DNA of 64,000 bases from Mycteria americana (Eukaryota > Chordata > Aves > Ciconiiformes > Ciconiidae): NCBI RefSeq assembly GCF_035582795.1, contig NC_134366.1:92437756-92501755 (forward strand), written 5' to 3'. A program made the translations under genes and the position numbers. This document shows, piece after piece, positions 32,906 to 45,713 of this stretch; the first letter of the stretch is position 1, and each line of letters starts with the position of its first letter. Under the pieces are notes generated by a model, which had not been told where the DNA came from, searched no databases, and saw only the letters and a program-made list of their open reading frames with translations.

Positions 32906-35900
32906 CCAAAGCAAAAATACCTAGAGAACAAACAAACAGACAGAGATTATTTAATAGCAAATTATTTAGTGCTGAAAAACGGGCAGCAGTGCAAATTGTC
33001 ATTACCTTGTAGACCATAATGCAGGAAAAGAAACCCAGAACAACACTTGCAACACCTTAAAGTGTCTGGGCATGCTGCAAACAGCTGTTATGCAGCTGCT
33101 GGCAGCAAAGGCCCCCCAGCACTGCAGCCTGCCCTACGGCCCCTGCTTCAAAAACCCAGCTGGGCTTCAGGTCTTCGTCCCCCCCCCCTCTGCCTACCAC
33201 GCACACCTGGGACGTGCGGAGGAGGAAAGGGAGGGAGAAGGGGACACCGAGCCCTCCTGGAGTTTGCCACGTGGAGGTCCCCGGTTAGGGGACGAGTTAG
33301 GACTCTCCCCCACAAGGCTCTGGGTCAAGGCCAGAAGTCAGACAAGCCCTGCAGGTCTTGCTCGACACCCCGTCCCTCGCAGCGCCCTTGGCAAGGCACG
33401 CTGAGCTAGGCACCATCCCCTGCGCAGGGCTGCAGAGGAGCCTGAACCTAACTGCAAAGTGCAACCAGCTCCAGGTTTCTTCCCGTGAGCCCAGGACCTG
33501 ACGTGAGGTGCTGTTTCGTCAGCAGCTGAGTGGCAGAACCTAACGCAGAGCAGGGCTGTATCCTGGCAGCTATTTTAGGTGTTAGGACGTCCTCAGCGAT
33601 TCCTAGACCGTGACTCAACATCCCCTCCCCTTCAGCCGGGGATGGAGCCAGTGCTGCAGTTTGAGATGCCTTCTTCCTTCAAATCCCAGAGAGGGGCCTA
33701 GGGACCTTCAGCAAAGGCTGGGCAGTAAGAGCTAAGATGTCTGACTTTTTTCTTTTTTTTTAAACATCAGAAACATTTCGGTTTTGAAAAGGAAGCCTGA
33801 ACTGTCTTTTCTCCAAGAGTAAATATTTGCACAAGAATTGCGGCAGCCAGCATTACAGAATGATCATACCCTCACATGACAGTCATTTCTATACTTGCCT
33901 GCATAGTCAATCATTTGTGGTTTATTTTTTGTGTGTTTGTGGCCCAGTGGACAGCCTGTCTGACCTTAACCACAAACATCTTCCCTATAACTTTCGGAAG
34001 CATGTTTGCCTAAGTAAGGACAACTAAAGGCATTTGAGATGCCTGATGGCATCTGTCTGGCCTCCCTCGGCCGATGCAAAAGGGCACAAGTCTTCCTCGG
34101 AGACTGTCTCATCCCTGCCAGCCTTCTGGGGGTGTCTCGGACACCCTTGCGCATCTCTAATGGCATCCAATACCTGTGTTTTGACAACTAAATTGAGCCT
34201 TTGGTCTAACACTTTTCCTGAAACGCCGGCTCTAATAAGGAATAAATGTAGGCCTGGAAATGTGGCAGGAATTCACAAATGTGTGGATTCCTTCGCAGTG
34301 ACAGGTCTCCCTGCAAACTGCTGCTCTACACTGCTATGATTTTCCCCAATATGAGTCTACATTTATATTAAGCTGTAAGGGTATTACAGGAAGAACACCT
34401 TATTAAAAAAAAAAATGCAGGCTGAGATTACGCAGCAAAGAGTAGTTATTGATGACCTTAGAGAAGACCCAGAATATGTTTAAACATCAGCAGTGTTGTT
34501 TATACCTTTTATCCACACAGTGTGCATTAAGGGGCAAATTCAGCAAAGCTCTTAAACACATGAAATATTGCAGCACTGTAGGGAAATTCTGTGGAGAAAA
34601 CTAAGTGAAGTCCAGGAGTGTTTCAAACAGCATCTCAGTGCTCTAAGGTCAGCACAGTAATTCTGTGTGCACCTTTTTTTTGTTGTTTAGCGTGGGTGAC
34701 TTCAGAGATGCGCAGAGCAAGGACTTGTCCCTCTCGTAGTGCCATAGTTCCCTCCTCCCCCTGTGCTTCCCGGCATCGCCGATGCTCTGTGCCCTACAGA
34801 AGAGCACCCCAAACAACCAAACCTGTCAGTTGGCCTCAGAAGAGAATTATAAGAAAAAGACATGATTCCCCATCTTCTTAACTCTATTTTTAACTTAGGT
34901 TGATAACGGTCTTGCCTTTCCTATTTTTCTCCTGTTTTCCCTAAAAGCAATATTAAAGAGTTAAGTTCTCCAACACTCAAGCCTTGGTCCAGTCATTCAT
35001 TTAAGTGAGCGCATTTGGGGCATTTGTCTAAAAACCTGGGTGTACTTTGATATCCAGCCGTGAAGAGAATGGACTCATTTTTTCCAATCTTGGCAAGACG
35101 AGCACTCTTAAATCAAAACAACTTAGTCATATTATGAAAGCTGAGACCCTTGCGAGTTTATATTCCTCACTGTGTTTGGGTATTTGTGTGGGCCCAGGGC
35201 CAGAAGTAGGCAAAGAGTTTGAAGAAGCAGAGAAGGGACTTTGCATGGCCGATTTGGACAGCATTTCTGCCTCCTCCAGACGAGTCTGGGAATCACACCC
35301 CCAGGAACTGCTGCTTAATGACCGTACAGGTTGTACCAACTCTATGGTCACTGGTCATGCTCTGGCTTCTGGGCATCTAAAGGAGATTAAATTTTGATGT
35401 CAAGCATCGGAGCCAGCTGTTTGAAGACTGCTAGTACCTGACTGAGCTGTCAACTGCCCTTATACAGCCTCTTGCCTCTGAAATTATCACAACAACTGGC
35501 AGGCCCTTTTAAAAACTAGCAAAGGGAAGCAGAGATACTTAACTTCTTTGACTGAGCAGAGGCTACAGGCAAGTTCTGGTGTTGATTACAAAGAGGTGGC
35601 ACAGCTGTCTTAAAGAAATCAAGAGGTTTCTCTATTTCCCAAAGTCTCCCTGTCGATGGGAGGAGAGAGACCTGAAAAAGCAGCATGTCTCCGTGACCAG
35701 CTTCCTGATTGCAGGAGTTAGGAGCACAAAATGCTCTCCTGCCCCTGGTCTCTCTTGCAAATACAGCGATGCTTTTGTTGCAGGCCTGCAGCAATAGGGC
35801 CTAAATACTGGGAGTACCAAGCCCCTAGCAAAATTTCAAGTGCCTACTGCCATGAGAGTCAATAGACGGGGATGTAAGCTTCTGACAAGACGGGGTTTTG

Positions 35901-38900
35901 CTCTCTGGAGCATAAAGATTTTCGAAAAGAGGATGCCAAAAATATTTAATTTGGGGGACCTGGAGCAGCTCTGACTAACGACATCATGAGCAAGAAGTGA
36001 GGGTGTGCTCTGTGTCAGGGATCGGCTGAGGCAAATATCAAAATATGACAACAGCTGCTGACAAAAGGTCCGTGTAGCTGAACAGTCTGTCTGACAGTAG
36101 CCAAAACCAGATGCCTAGAGAGAAGCCCAGGAATAGAGCAAGCGTACTTTCCCAGCATAGCCTGCCAGCCCCCAACACTTTGTGCCTCAGGCATTTCCCG
36201 ATCAGAGGTTGTCTGTTGTATTTAATACCTGCACACGGACTTCTTCTCCACAAACTTGTCCAGTCTCTTTTTAACCAATGTGAACACTTAGGATCTGCAA
36301 CACCCTGTGGCAAGAGTCCATGGCTTTAACACATGGCAGACAAAGAACTGCTTTAATTTGCTATGGATCTATTACCTGCTGGTTTCACTTGATGGGCTCT
36401 AACTTTTGTTGTTTGGTTTTTTTTTTAAGTAGTAGTCATGGTAAACATTCAGTCCCTTCATCCCTTAAGCTGTCCATGATTCAATGACCTTTGTCATACC
36501 TGTCGTATCCCACCTCACTTATCTCTTTTCCTGATGAAGCATGCTAGCCCACACTGCGATGCCAGACGCAGAAGCTGTCCTCAAACCTCTTCTGGTGCCC
36601 TCAGCACCCCAGCCTGACAGGGGTCCCTACAGGGGCCCCTACATATTTGTTGAACCCATGGGAGGATTTCTCGTAGAAAAGCTGCGTTGCTTCTTCCCTA
36701 CCGGCATGTTTACCCATGTGCCCACTATATGTGATCTTTATGATAGCTTTCAATTTCTTCTCCAGCTTCACAGGACCACATCTGAGTCCTGAGGGAGAAA
36801 ATACCTTTCAAGCAAGAGATTACACATTACCGTTTGCGATTTAGCTTTCAGCCCTGAATTCCTTTACTCTCTTTATTGGAAGTTTTGATGCAATTTTTCC
36901 TTGCTTTTTCTTATGTTTTGGCAGGGGAAGGGGAGGCTGCTTTATCATGCTCTCAAATTTAACCTGCCAGAGGTTTATGACCTACAAAGTTCAGGCTGCA
37001 AGACCCTCTTGTGCCTTCATCAATTCGCCTTACAAAAAAGTAAACCAGTGTTCAGAAATCAGACACCTCTATGATCTGAAGATAAGCCAGTCTCACAGTG
37101 TTTTTGAATGAGCTTCTCCTACAGACAGTAAATACCACGCAACTCTAAAAGACCGTTACTTAAAAAAAACCCAAACCAACAAAAAAAAACCTGCCATAGT
37201 TTCTTTCTTTGCAAAAATAAGCTGGAGAGCCTGGAGTCTCTTAGCATGTGCCTGCGTTGCATCTTCAACAACCTCTCCTCAGGTTATCAGGACACGGTCA
37301 CCTCTGCCTTCTCGCAGCTCCGTCTGCTGCTTCTGAGCAGTCCCTGCACAGCGTAAACTCTTTGGAGAAGGTCAGGCCCGTCTGGATGCCAGAAGAGCCC
37401 CTGCTGCAGAACACACGTTTTTAAGAGGAGCCCCTGACCCTTTTTCTCCCCTCTCTCTCCTTGGCTTATGACAGGGCTCCAACAGCCCCGGCAGGACGGA
37501 CCCCTCACCTGGCCTCGCCACACCAAGCAGACTTTCCACTCCTTTGCAACTCCAGTATCTAACAAATGACATTTAAATTAAAGTGACCCAAGCTGCCGAA
37601 CACCTGACATGAGGCTCGGCATGCCCCAGGACACCCCAGAGCCCCCCCAGCTGGCCAGAGCTTCCCTCTCTCTCAGACCCGGCTCCACTGGGAAGGACAG
37701 CTCTTCTTCCCCCAAGGACAGCACTTCTTCCCCCTTTTTGCTGATGAGACGCTGACAGCGGGCTCTTTGCTTTAAGACTTCAGGTCCCCCTGCACACACA
37801 ACTATGCAGATGCTGTGATGCCACGGCAGCAAGAACGTACCGTTGTAAAACCCTTCCTGGGTCTTCCATTGCACCCAGGCTGTTTCGGGCAGCTGTGTTT
37901 CCAGGACATTCCTCTCTGTCCTGACAGATGAAGTGCCTCCCCGCTCCTTCCCTTCCCCAGCTCTCCCGTTACTGTCATACGCCAGGCACTTCCTCGCTTG
38001 CTTGAGCTTTCCCCCTTCCTTCTCGGCTCTGGCAAACGCAGCGGGTCCCACCAGAGCGGTGCAGCTACAGGAATACAACACCAGAGAGAAAAAACAGCCA
38101 ACGCAGTGCTGCCCCAGCAGGGTCACCGAGTGATGACCTGCTGTGTTATGAAAACTCACCAGCAGCTCAGTCTGACACTGGCAATCAGTGAAAGCCGTTG
38201 TGGCTCGTGATAGACGTATGCCTGATTTTCTACTACGCTACTTTAACAAATACAATTTTAATGCTTTGGTTATGTGCCCCCCCGCCCCAGCTGATTCATC
38301 TTGTAGTTTTACATATCACTGTAAGAAGAAGTGTTGGAAAGCATCATATTTACTGACGTTCATACGGACTTCCCACCTCCACTGAGAAACATGAGCAAGA
38401 TTTGGCCACTGAGTCGTCACTGACTTGCAGCAATCACCTCACCTGACTGCCTGCCAAGTAAACAGCCTTACTCCTCCTATTAATACCGAGCCATTCATTA
38501 TTTGTGTTATCCATGGCTACATAGGCAGAATACCTCAAACTCTCGCAGGAGCTTGGATAACTCTCTGAGTGCAGAAGAGAAAAGGAAAGGACAGCATGGA
38601 GAAAAGGTCGCAGCTCTACCACCTTCACCAAAGCAGGCATTGAAGTTAGAGTTTGTTCCTATAATTTATGCCCAATAAAATGGAAGATGCTTCATGCAGT
38701 TAAGGAATGGATCACTACAAAAGTACTGACGCTACTGTGGATGGGTATTTTCAGACCCCCAGCAGCCAGCCGCACAGGAGATCTGAGCTGTGACAACTGT
38801 TATGTGTCACATACGTCATGCGTTAGGCAATTCTATTTCCACGCTGAAATGCAAGTAGCCACTCTGCAGTGTCATGTCACAAAAGACACATCAACAACCG

Positions 38901-41900
38901 TAATACCACATGAGATACATGACCATAGAATAATCAAACACAGTGTAATTCAAGTCCAGAAATAAGCTCTATTCTTCAAAGTCTTTTCACAGCACACAAC
39001 AGACCAGGAACAGACATCTAAAGCAAAATTTGGGTGTCAGAAAAATATAATTTGTTATTAGTAAATATAGAGAAATATTTTTTCACTTGTCCTGATAAAG
39101 ACTTAGGATATATCCTTTACATGACAAGTGATAAAGATGTGAAAACACTTGATAAGGCAAATTATAAATGATAAATTAGCTACACTTATTTTTTTATAGC
39201 TAGAAATTCAGTTTTTCTAAAGCTCTGATGTCTATCTGCTGAGGCAATCGTGTGAATGGAGTGTATTCAAGAAGTAATGGAAACTTCTCAAGAATGGCCA
39301 TTTACTTGATTTTAAAAAAATATTTTAGGAGCCATCAAAGACAGACAAGGCAACATGAAACTGTTAAAAATATTCATTCCTTTTGGCACAAATCCCTCTT
39401 TGCATTCTCTCATCTTTTTGAGATGACTTTTTCCACCTCTACCATTTACATGAGCTTGAGGCTACAGCATGCAATGTTTCTTTAAAAAACAAAGGAAAGC
39501 TAATCTATTCTAACCCAAAGAACACAGTGTCTTTAGTGCTAGAAGGAATGGTTAAGATTTCTGTTCTGCATTAAAAGTATCAGGGTCATTTATAAAAGCT
39601 CGTGGTTTTTTATTTTTTTAAAAAGATCCCTCCTTCTGGTCCCTCTGGTTCTCTCTCTGGTGCCTGTTTAGTAACTTTTATATTTATAATGGCTTAATTT
39701 GACATATCTATGGCCAACTGGACTGTTGCAGTCATAATATTTTTTTAAATTTGTATTAGCAGAGCCTACTTGGAAAAGATTTCCATTAACTAGTTTAAAT
39801 CTCAGACGCGCCTCTATGATCATCCAGAGGACAAGGGAAAAATGACCTGACGTTTCTGTCCAGCTTTCACAGAAGACAAAAATAGAGGAAAAACCTGCTC
39901 TGAAGCATACAGCTGTACAGCAGGGGTGCATGAAAATAAACATCCCTCAGCTATTTTATGGAGAAAACTGATTTAATCTGTTTAATAGCATGCAGTTATG
40001 CTGCTCAGTTAAATGTATTTTTGTTAAGCAAAGTTTGAATTCTGATGTCTACTGCCTGGCAGTAACTCGAACCTATTACTATTATGCCCTTAACAGTCGT
40101 CAAAAGGGCACGAATTTGGCTCCACACTGACGCCTGCACCTCAGCAAAGCAGAACAGCTGGTGTTGCTGAAAGACAATGCAAAAGGCAGAATAGATGTTA
40201 CAAACCTGCCTTGCCTTGTTCTTCTCGACAGACTACCTCACGCAAAGGTGTAAAGGCAGGAACGAGACACTGAGGTTGACAATGTCTCAGCCCTCCGTAA
40301 ACATTTGCTGGTAAAGGCAGAAGTTCTGCCTGTAAAGATTTTCTGGCTTCACAAAATATAAAAAAAGGGTAGATATTGGATGCATTAAATGCAACATTAC
40401 TATTTCAGTTTTGAAAGGCTGTTTCAAATTTGAGGCATCCTCACAGAAAGAGTTTGTCAGCCTTTCTCAGAGCCTTCGACAAGGGAGTGTACTGTATTTA
40501 CATGATGTTCAGTTAATTTTCTTCATGTTTCTGCTCCTGTCCCAAACCTCATTCTTCAGTACTTACACCTTCTCTGGCCCAGCTCTCCCTGCTCAACAAG
40601 TCATACAAACCCACCTCTCTCAACCCCAGCCCCAGTTTCTTTGCTGAAAATCATTCAATCTCTTCTCATCTCAGTCCCAGTCCCCCTTTCCCAGGAAATT
40701 TCCTTCATCCTTCTTCTTGTCCCAGTTCTCAAAACCCCATCTTTCCACCCTGCCCTGACTTTTCAGCCAGCTTCCATATAATTCAGATCATTTCCTCCTT
40801 CACACTGCCAGAGTGATAAACGCCTCTTAGCTTTGCCAAATCTCAACCTCGCCAGACTACAAGCTCCAAAAGACCTGAGCACGCCCCTCTTCTCCCTAGT
40901 CATGGAGTTGGAGATGTTTAAAGACATGTAATGTAGCTAAATTCGGGTGAATTTTAACTGGGAGATCAGTAAGGCACATCCTTGTCCCAAAGCTGACCTC
41001 CTGGCAAGGCTCACACGTTCACTCTGAAGGCCTTAGAGGAGATGAAGAGCAATGAACCGTTTTCAAAGGAAAGGTCACCAGGAGTTTAACATGAGCAAAA
41101 TGACATTTCCTCCTAGCTTTATTTACAGAACCAGATGAACCATTTCAACTAACATTTTCAAAGCCCAGCGTGGGAAGTTTCAGCACAAATAGCTAAATTG
41201 ACAAAATTATAAAAAACCGAGGGCAGGTTACTTTCCTGGGGAACGCTGGGGGAAGAGGAGCCATGCACCAACTCTGTCAGATAACTTTTCCCCTTTAAAC
41301 TAACACAGGCAGCTGTGGGGCAGCCAGTCTGCAGTCCAAATGGTCACTATATTTCTTTTTAATGAGAGCTTGGACCCATTTCAAGCCTAGTGCTAAAATT
41401 AGGTCTTTTACTAGCTTTTTAATTTTCCCGTTCAAAGGCTAGAAGTTTTCAGAAACCACGTAAGCCACTACTGAAGGTTACAGTCTGGACCACGGTTCTG
41501 AGTCCAAGACACCCAGCAGAAGCTGGTTGGCATTTTGTAGGAAGCCAGATGAGCATAGCTCAAAAAGGCGAAAGTGTTGCACTTCACATCAATCTCATGC
41601 TGCTAACGCGGAAAACACAGTTCCGCTTTTTACGAAAGCCAAGGGAATGAGAAGGATGAATACCTAGATAGCAAGCTTTGGCTATAATCACAGTGCACGG
41701 TAGTTTAGACGCGCCTTTTCTAAGAGACCTCTCTCTACAGGACACAAGTTATTCCAAAGACATAAACAGCATGCCAGCCTGACTGATGTGATTCATCGCT
41801 GCTTTCTTTGATGAGATCACCACATGCTATGGCAGAGCAGAAGAAGCCTCAGTGCCTGAGCCCAAATTTTATGGTTCAAGAATCAACAATGTTTTCGCTC

Positions 41901-42180
41901 AGGAAATTTATAGTCTTTGCCAACCCCAAACTGGAACGAAGACACATCAGTCACATGTTGCAACCTTTCCAGCAAACTCAGCTCCACATGCGCTATTTCA
42001 GTTTCTTTTCTGGTCGTGTCATTTTGCAAGTAGACATAGGAAAAAGGTTAAAAGTCAAAACAGGCAAGCTGTATCAATAAGTTAAATTCAAATTTTCTTG
42101 AAATAAGTAGCAGTCTCAGAGTGCCAACTCAGATCATGTAAGACTATATACTTAAAAATGTTTGGCTTAGAAAAATTACC
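32906..42180. other. Long intergenic stretch, no gene or repeat family recognised
   Basis: About 9 kb with a GC-rich patch at 33090-33420, a pyrimidine-rich stretch at about 40530-40800 and otherwise ordinary AT-leaning sequence. Many short open frames exist. The longest, a 193-codon minus-strand frame at 37578-38159, has no domain-like sequence and no splice context that I trust. I recognise no CR1, LTR or RNA gene here, though old degraded repeats could be missed by eye. Confidence 0.45.
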
Positions 42181-44976
42181 TTTATTCATTTTCCACCAGT
42201 GCTCCCCTAGAGTGGGTTTTTAGAGCACTCAAAAGGCAACACTGCACTAGTAACTGCTCTACCCTTTCAGTCATTCCATTTTACTTTTCATATCAAATAT
42301 GTTAACTTGCCTTTAAACCAATGCAGAGGCCCTCCTGAAATTTTTATACGTTTTATACACTGGTTTTTCTTTTACTTACACTTCCAGTTACTGATTATGT
42401 TTCAGGGTCAAGAAGAACCACATAAGGAAAATCAAATTTTAAAGAGACAGATAGGCAAGGTCATAATCTATAACAGGTTGTTTTTTCCTTTTTTAATATA
42501 GTCATCCACCTACCTGATGTGCTCATTCACCTACCTATCTTTCAAGAAAAGTTTTACAAGTATTTAATCTTTTCTTTTTCACCAGAAGTTAATCAATTAG
42601 TGCAAATGACGATGCACGCTCATCAGTTACCAATATATTGCTTTATTTCTTGGTAGCAAATTAAGGCTTTATAGTGAGATTTGTACAGTACAGGCCAATT
42701 TAAACATTAGAAACCTTAAAACCCATGTAGCACTATTCACTCAATTTAGCATAGCCAGAAAAGTAGCTTTTTTTTTTTTAATAAACAGTTAAATGTTACT
42801 AATGAGGCCTTATATTTCATGAGTGCAAATGGCTCAAAATCCCACCATCCTCAGGAACGGGCTTAACATTTAACTATCCTCGGGGCCATTTTGAGAAAAA
42901 GGATAAACAGAGAGTATAGCTGGCTCGGATAAAATATACTGTACTACTTGCTGGAGAAGAATCTCTAATTTTAAAAATACAGAAAGGAAAACCAAAGTGA
43001 TATTAACTGGCCAAAGGATGGTATCACCCCCTATTAGTCACTGACCAGTAATAGTGGCCATGACAAAATCATTTTCCACGGCCCTCTTTGCTTTAGTACA
43101 ATCTGATTTATAATTCAGAGCTGATGACATCCTGTATGTTAGGAAACTCAAAATTGGAGGAACATACATAAGTTACAGGAATTTTTGCAGCAGTAGGACC
43201 AGTTCCCTCTGCAGGGACATGTCCAAACCATTGCTTTTTTGTAATTTGAGAGAGCATTGCTACAAGTATTTCCTCAGCAGTTATGTATTTTTCTCGAGCA
43301 TATGGATTTTCACTTCATATCAATGATTTTATTAGTGTTGTCTGGAGATGATGGAACTACTGCTTATGAAAACCAGACACGGTGCTTCCCTTCTTATGTT
43401 CTCTACCGAGACATTTATAGCGTTTGAGCTGAACGAATGAATTCACCTGTCAGTCAGGCGCAGGGGGCCTGCCTGAAAATATCATCACCCCTAACGTGTC
43501 TGGCTTTCAGATCTGAGCATTAGATGTGAAAATGCAGAGAAATGGCTGCCAGAAGACTGTGAAGAAAGTAGCCATGAAACGACCACACGCTCTGGGGAAG
43601 AAGGCAATGAGACGGGGGAACTCCAGACCACTCTCGCTCTTGCATGAGCAAGAGTGACCATGAGAGTACAAGGGGCTCCCAGTGTCACAGGGCAACGCTG
43701 GCGTTTTAATTCCTTGTTGAACAGCAGCTGTTTCTCCAGCCTAAGGGAACACACACAGACAAGTTTTCACAAAATCTAAATCTAATGTGAATAACACTCT
43801 CAGCCCCTCTGTCCCCAGGGGTGTTATCTAACATCAGGCTAACGTCTTTGAAGTCTCAAGATCAGCCATCTATCCTTTGAACTGGAAGGCCACAGAAAAG
43901 GGTCGGGTTTCTATGTGTATTAAGGCACATACTGAATTTACCTCAACGCACGTGCCTGGTTTGCTCAGGGAGTGTCAACTGCAGTGGTGCCATGGCCGCT
44001 GAAGAGATACAGTGAAGGAACAAGGACAGACTTTCTGGTGACAGCCGCACAGCACAGCAGTTGGGACTGCCCCGTGCAAGCTGCTCGACAATGCCTCAGA
44101 GAGTCCCCAGTGTGCTACAGTGCCATCTCAGCTTGTTGCAGAATGACAGCAGCTTCTCAGGCTGATTTGCTGGCTTTTCCCTTTGCCAGGCCACCAATAT
44201 CTCATCTGTTTTCCTTCACTCAGGTGAGTATGTCACTACTTATCAGACCCAGAAGTCCCTATCTGCTACCAGAGGGTGGTACTACACATGCAGGAGAGGG
44301 CGGATTTAGAAATGAAGGCAAGTAGTGATGATGCACAAGTGACCTGGAGATGGGCTTTCCAAGAGAATCCATGCATGGGCACAATCTCCAGATTCACTCA
44401 GCAGAGTGCTCGGCAATGGCCAGCAGGTCTTATTCTGCCTCAATCGAGTATGTTTAAGAACATTACCCAGAATTTTCTGAGGGATTACAATGGATGACTA
44501 CCAAAGAGAAACTACTTGGAGACAAGGGGATGCTTTATCAGCCATATTGGAAGAAGTTGGGGAACACAGACACATATTGCATAGTCAGCTTCATGAGCAC
44601 AGCTGGAATTCAGATGTATTTGACCCAGCTTAGTAGCATTTCCAAAGGAGGGATTATGTGCTATTTCCTTTGGAGGTAGCTACTGTAGCTTGGGACAAGG
44701 TCACGGCTGTTATGGAAATGGCACCCCACTGGGGATGCTGAGTACTCGTTGCTTTTGCATTAAGGCAGTCTCTCCACGGAGACTCGCTGCACCTTAAAAA
44801 GTGATCATACGAAAAGCAAACAAAATAGTCCTCTAGAAACCCCCCTCACCCACAACATACAAGAAAAGCTGACTCCCGTGAGCTATAGAAAGGACAGCAT
44901 TACTGAATATGGGAGCGTGTGTTTATACATTAGTGTTTTTAATACTGCATCGTAACGACAGGTGTGGGGTGTCCTT
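42181..44976 (-). other. FBXL7: Probable FBXL7 3' untranslated region
   Basis: The sequence downstream of the FBXL7 stop (decreasing coordinates) lacks repeats. Minus-strand AATAAA signals occur at 42642-42647 and 42181-42186, and another candidate is near 43328. Any of them could end the transcript; the interval given assumes the farthest of these. A plus-strand CAG|GTGAGT donor-like word at 44221-44229 lies opposite the UTR. Confidence 0.35.
42642..42647 (-). terminator. FBXL7: Candidate AATAAA polyadenylation signal for FBXL7
   Basis: TTTATT on the + strand is AATAAA on the - strand, about 2.3 kb past the stop. It is one of at least three candidates, so the call is tentative. Confidence 0.25.
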
Positions 44977-45713
44977 TCAGAAGAAGGCAGGGTTGGTGTG
45001 CTCTATAATACAGCGCTTGCAATGTCGTTTAACAAATCGCAGAGCATCCACAGAGACGTCGCAGTCCTGCACATTCAACATTTGCAGGTCGAAACAGTTG
45101 GCAGCTACAATCTGCAGGCCCTGCCCAGTGATGCTCTCACAGGATTTCAGGCTCAGGCGCTTCAGGTTGAAGCAGTTGAGGGCTAGAAACTCCAGGCCGG
45201 TGTCTGAGACCAGAGGGCACTTGCCAATATCTAGCGATTTGAGTTTTGTGCAATTTTTGGCGAGGTACTCCACACCGTGGTCCGTGATGCCCTCGCAGCC
45301 CCGCGCGTTGAGGTAGCGCAGCTTGCTGCAGTATTTGGCTATGTAACGGATGCCCACGTCTGTGATCCGGCCGCAGTGAGCGATGCTAAGGTATCGGAGG
45401 CGTGACTCCAGCTTGGCAATCTCCCGCATGCCGAAGTCACTGACAAAGCGACAGTCGCTCACGCTCAGTTCCTTAATGGATGTGCAGTAAATCATCAGGT
45501 AGCGGAGACCCTCGTCGGTGATGCGGACACAGCGGCGCAGGTACAGGTGGGTCAGTTGAGTGCAGTGAGCGGCAATGGTGTGCAGTCCTTCGTCCTCCAG
45601 GACGAAGCAGTCTGTCATGTCCAAGTAGCGAATGGAGATTTGCTTCCCATGTAAGGGAGACAGCTTGATAGAAGCTTCACGAGTTAAACTGATGCACGTT
45701 ACTTTGGAGCAGC
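44977..45713 (-). CDS. FBXL7: FBXL7 terminal coding exon (leucine-rich repeats and stop)
   Basis: FBXL7 is the substrate-recognition subunit of an SCF (SKP1-CUL1-F-box) ubiquitin ligase; Aurora A and survivin are reported substrates. This exon encodes the last 245 residues. After the acceptor (CACGTAG on the - strand) the split glycine is completed, giving GCSKVTCISLTREASIK, and the protein ends in HTNPAFF before a TGA at 44977-44979. It consists of about eight to nine cysteine-containing leucine-rich repeats of 26 residues, each with a pattern like LRYLSIAHCGRITDVGIRYI, building the curved substrate-binding surface. It is intact and nearly identical to my recollection of mammalian FBXL7, with conservative changes such as GMREIAKL. 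Plus-strand open frames across it are shadows. Confidence 0.97.

Noticed and set aside
37578..38159. 193-codon minus-strand open frame
   Set aside because: No domain-like sequence and no conserved-looking start or splice context; overlapping frames on both strands suggest composition effects.
44909..45316. 135-codon plus-strand frame opposite FBXL7
   Set aside because: It is the antisense shadow of the FBXL7 leucine-rich-repeat exon.
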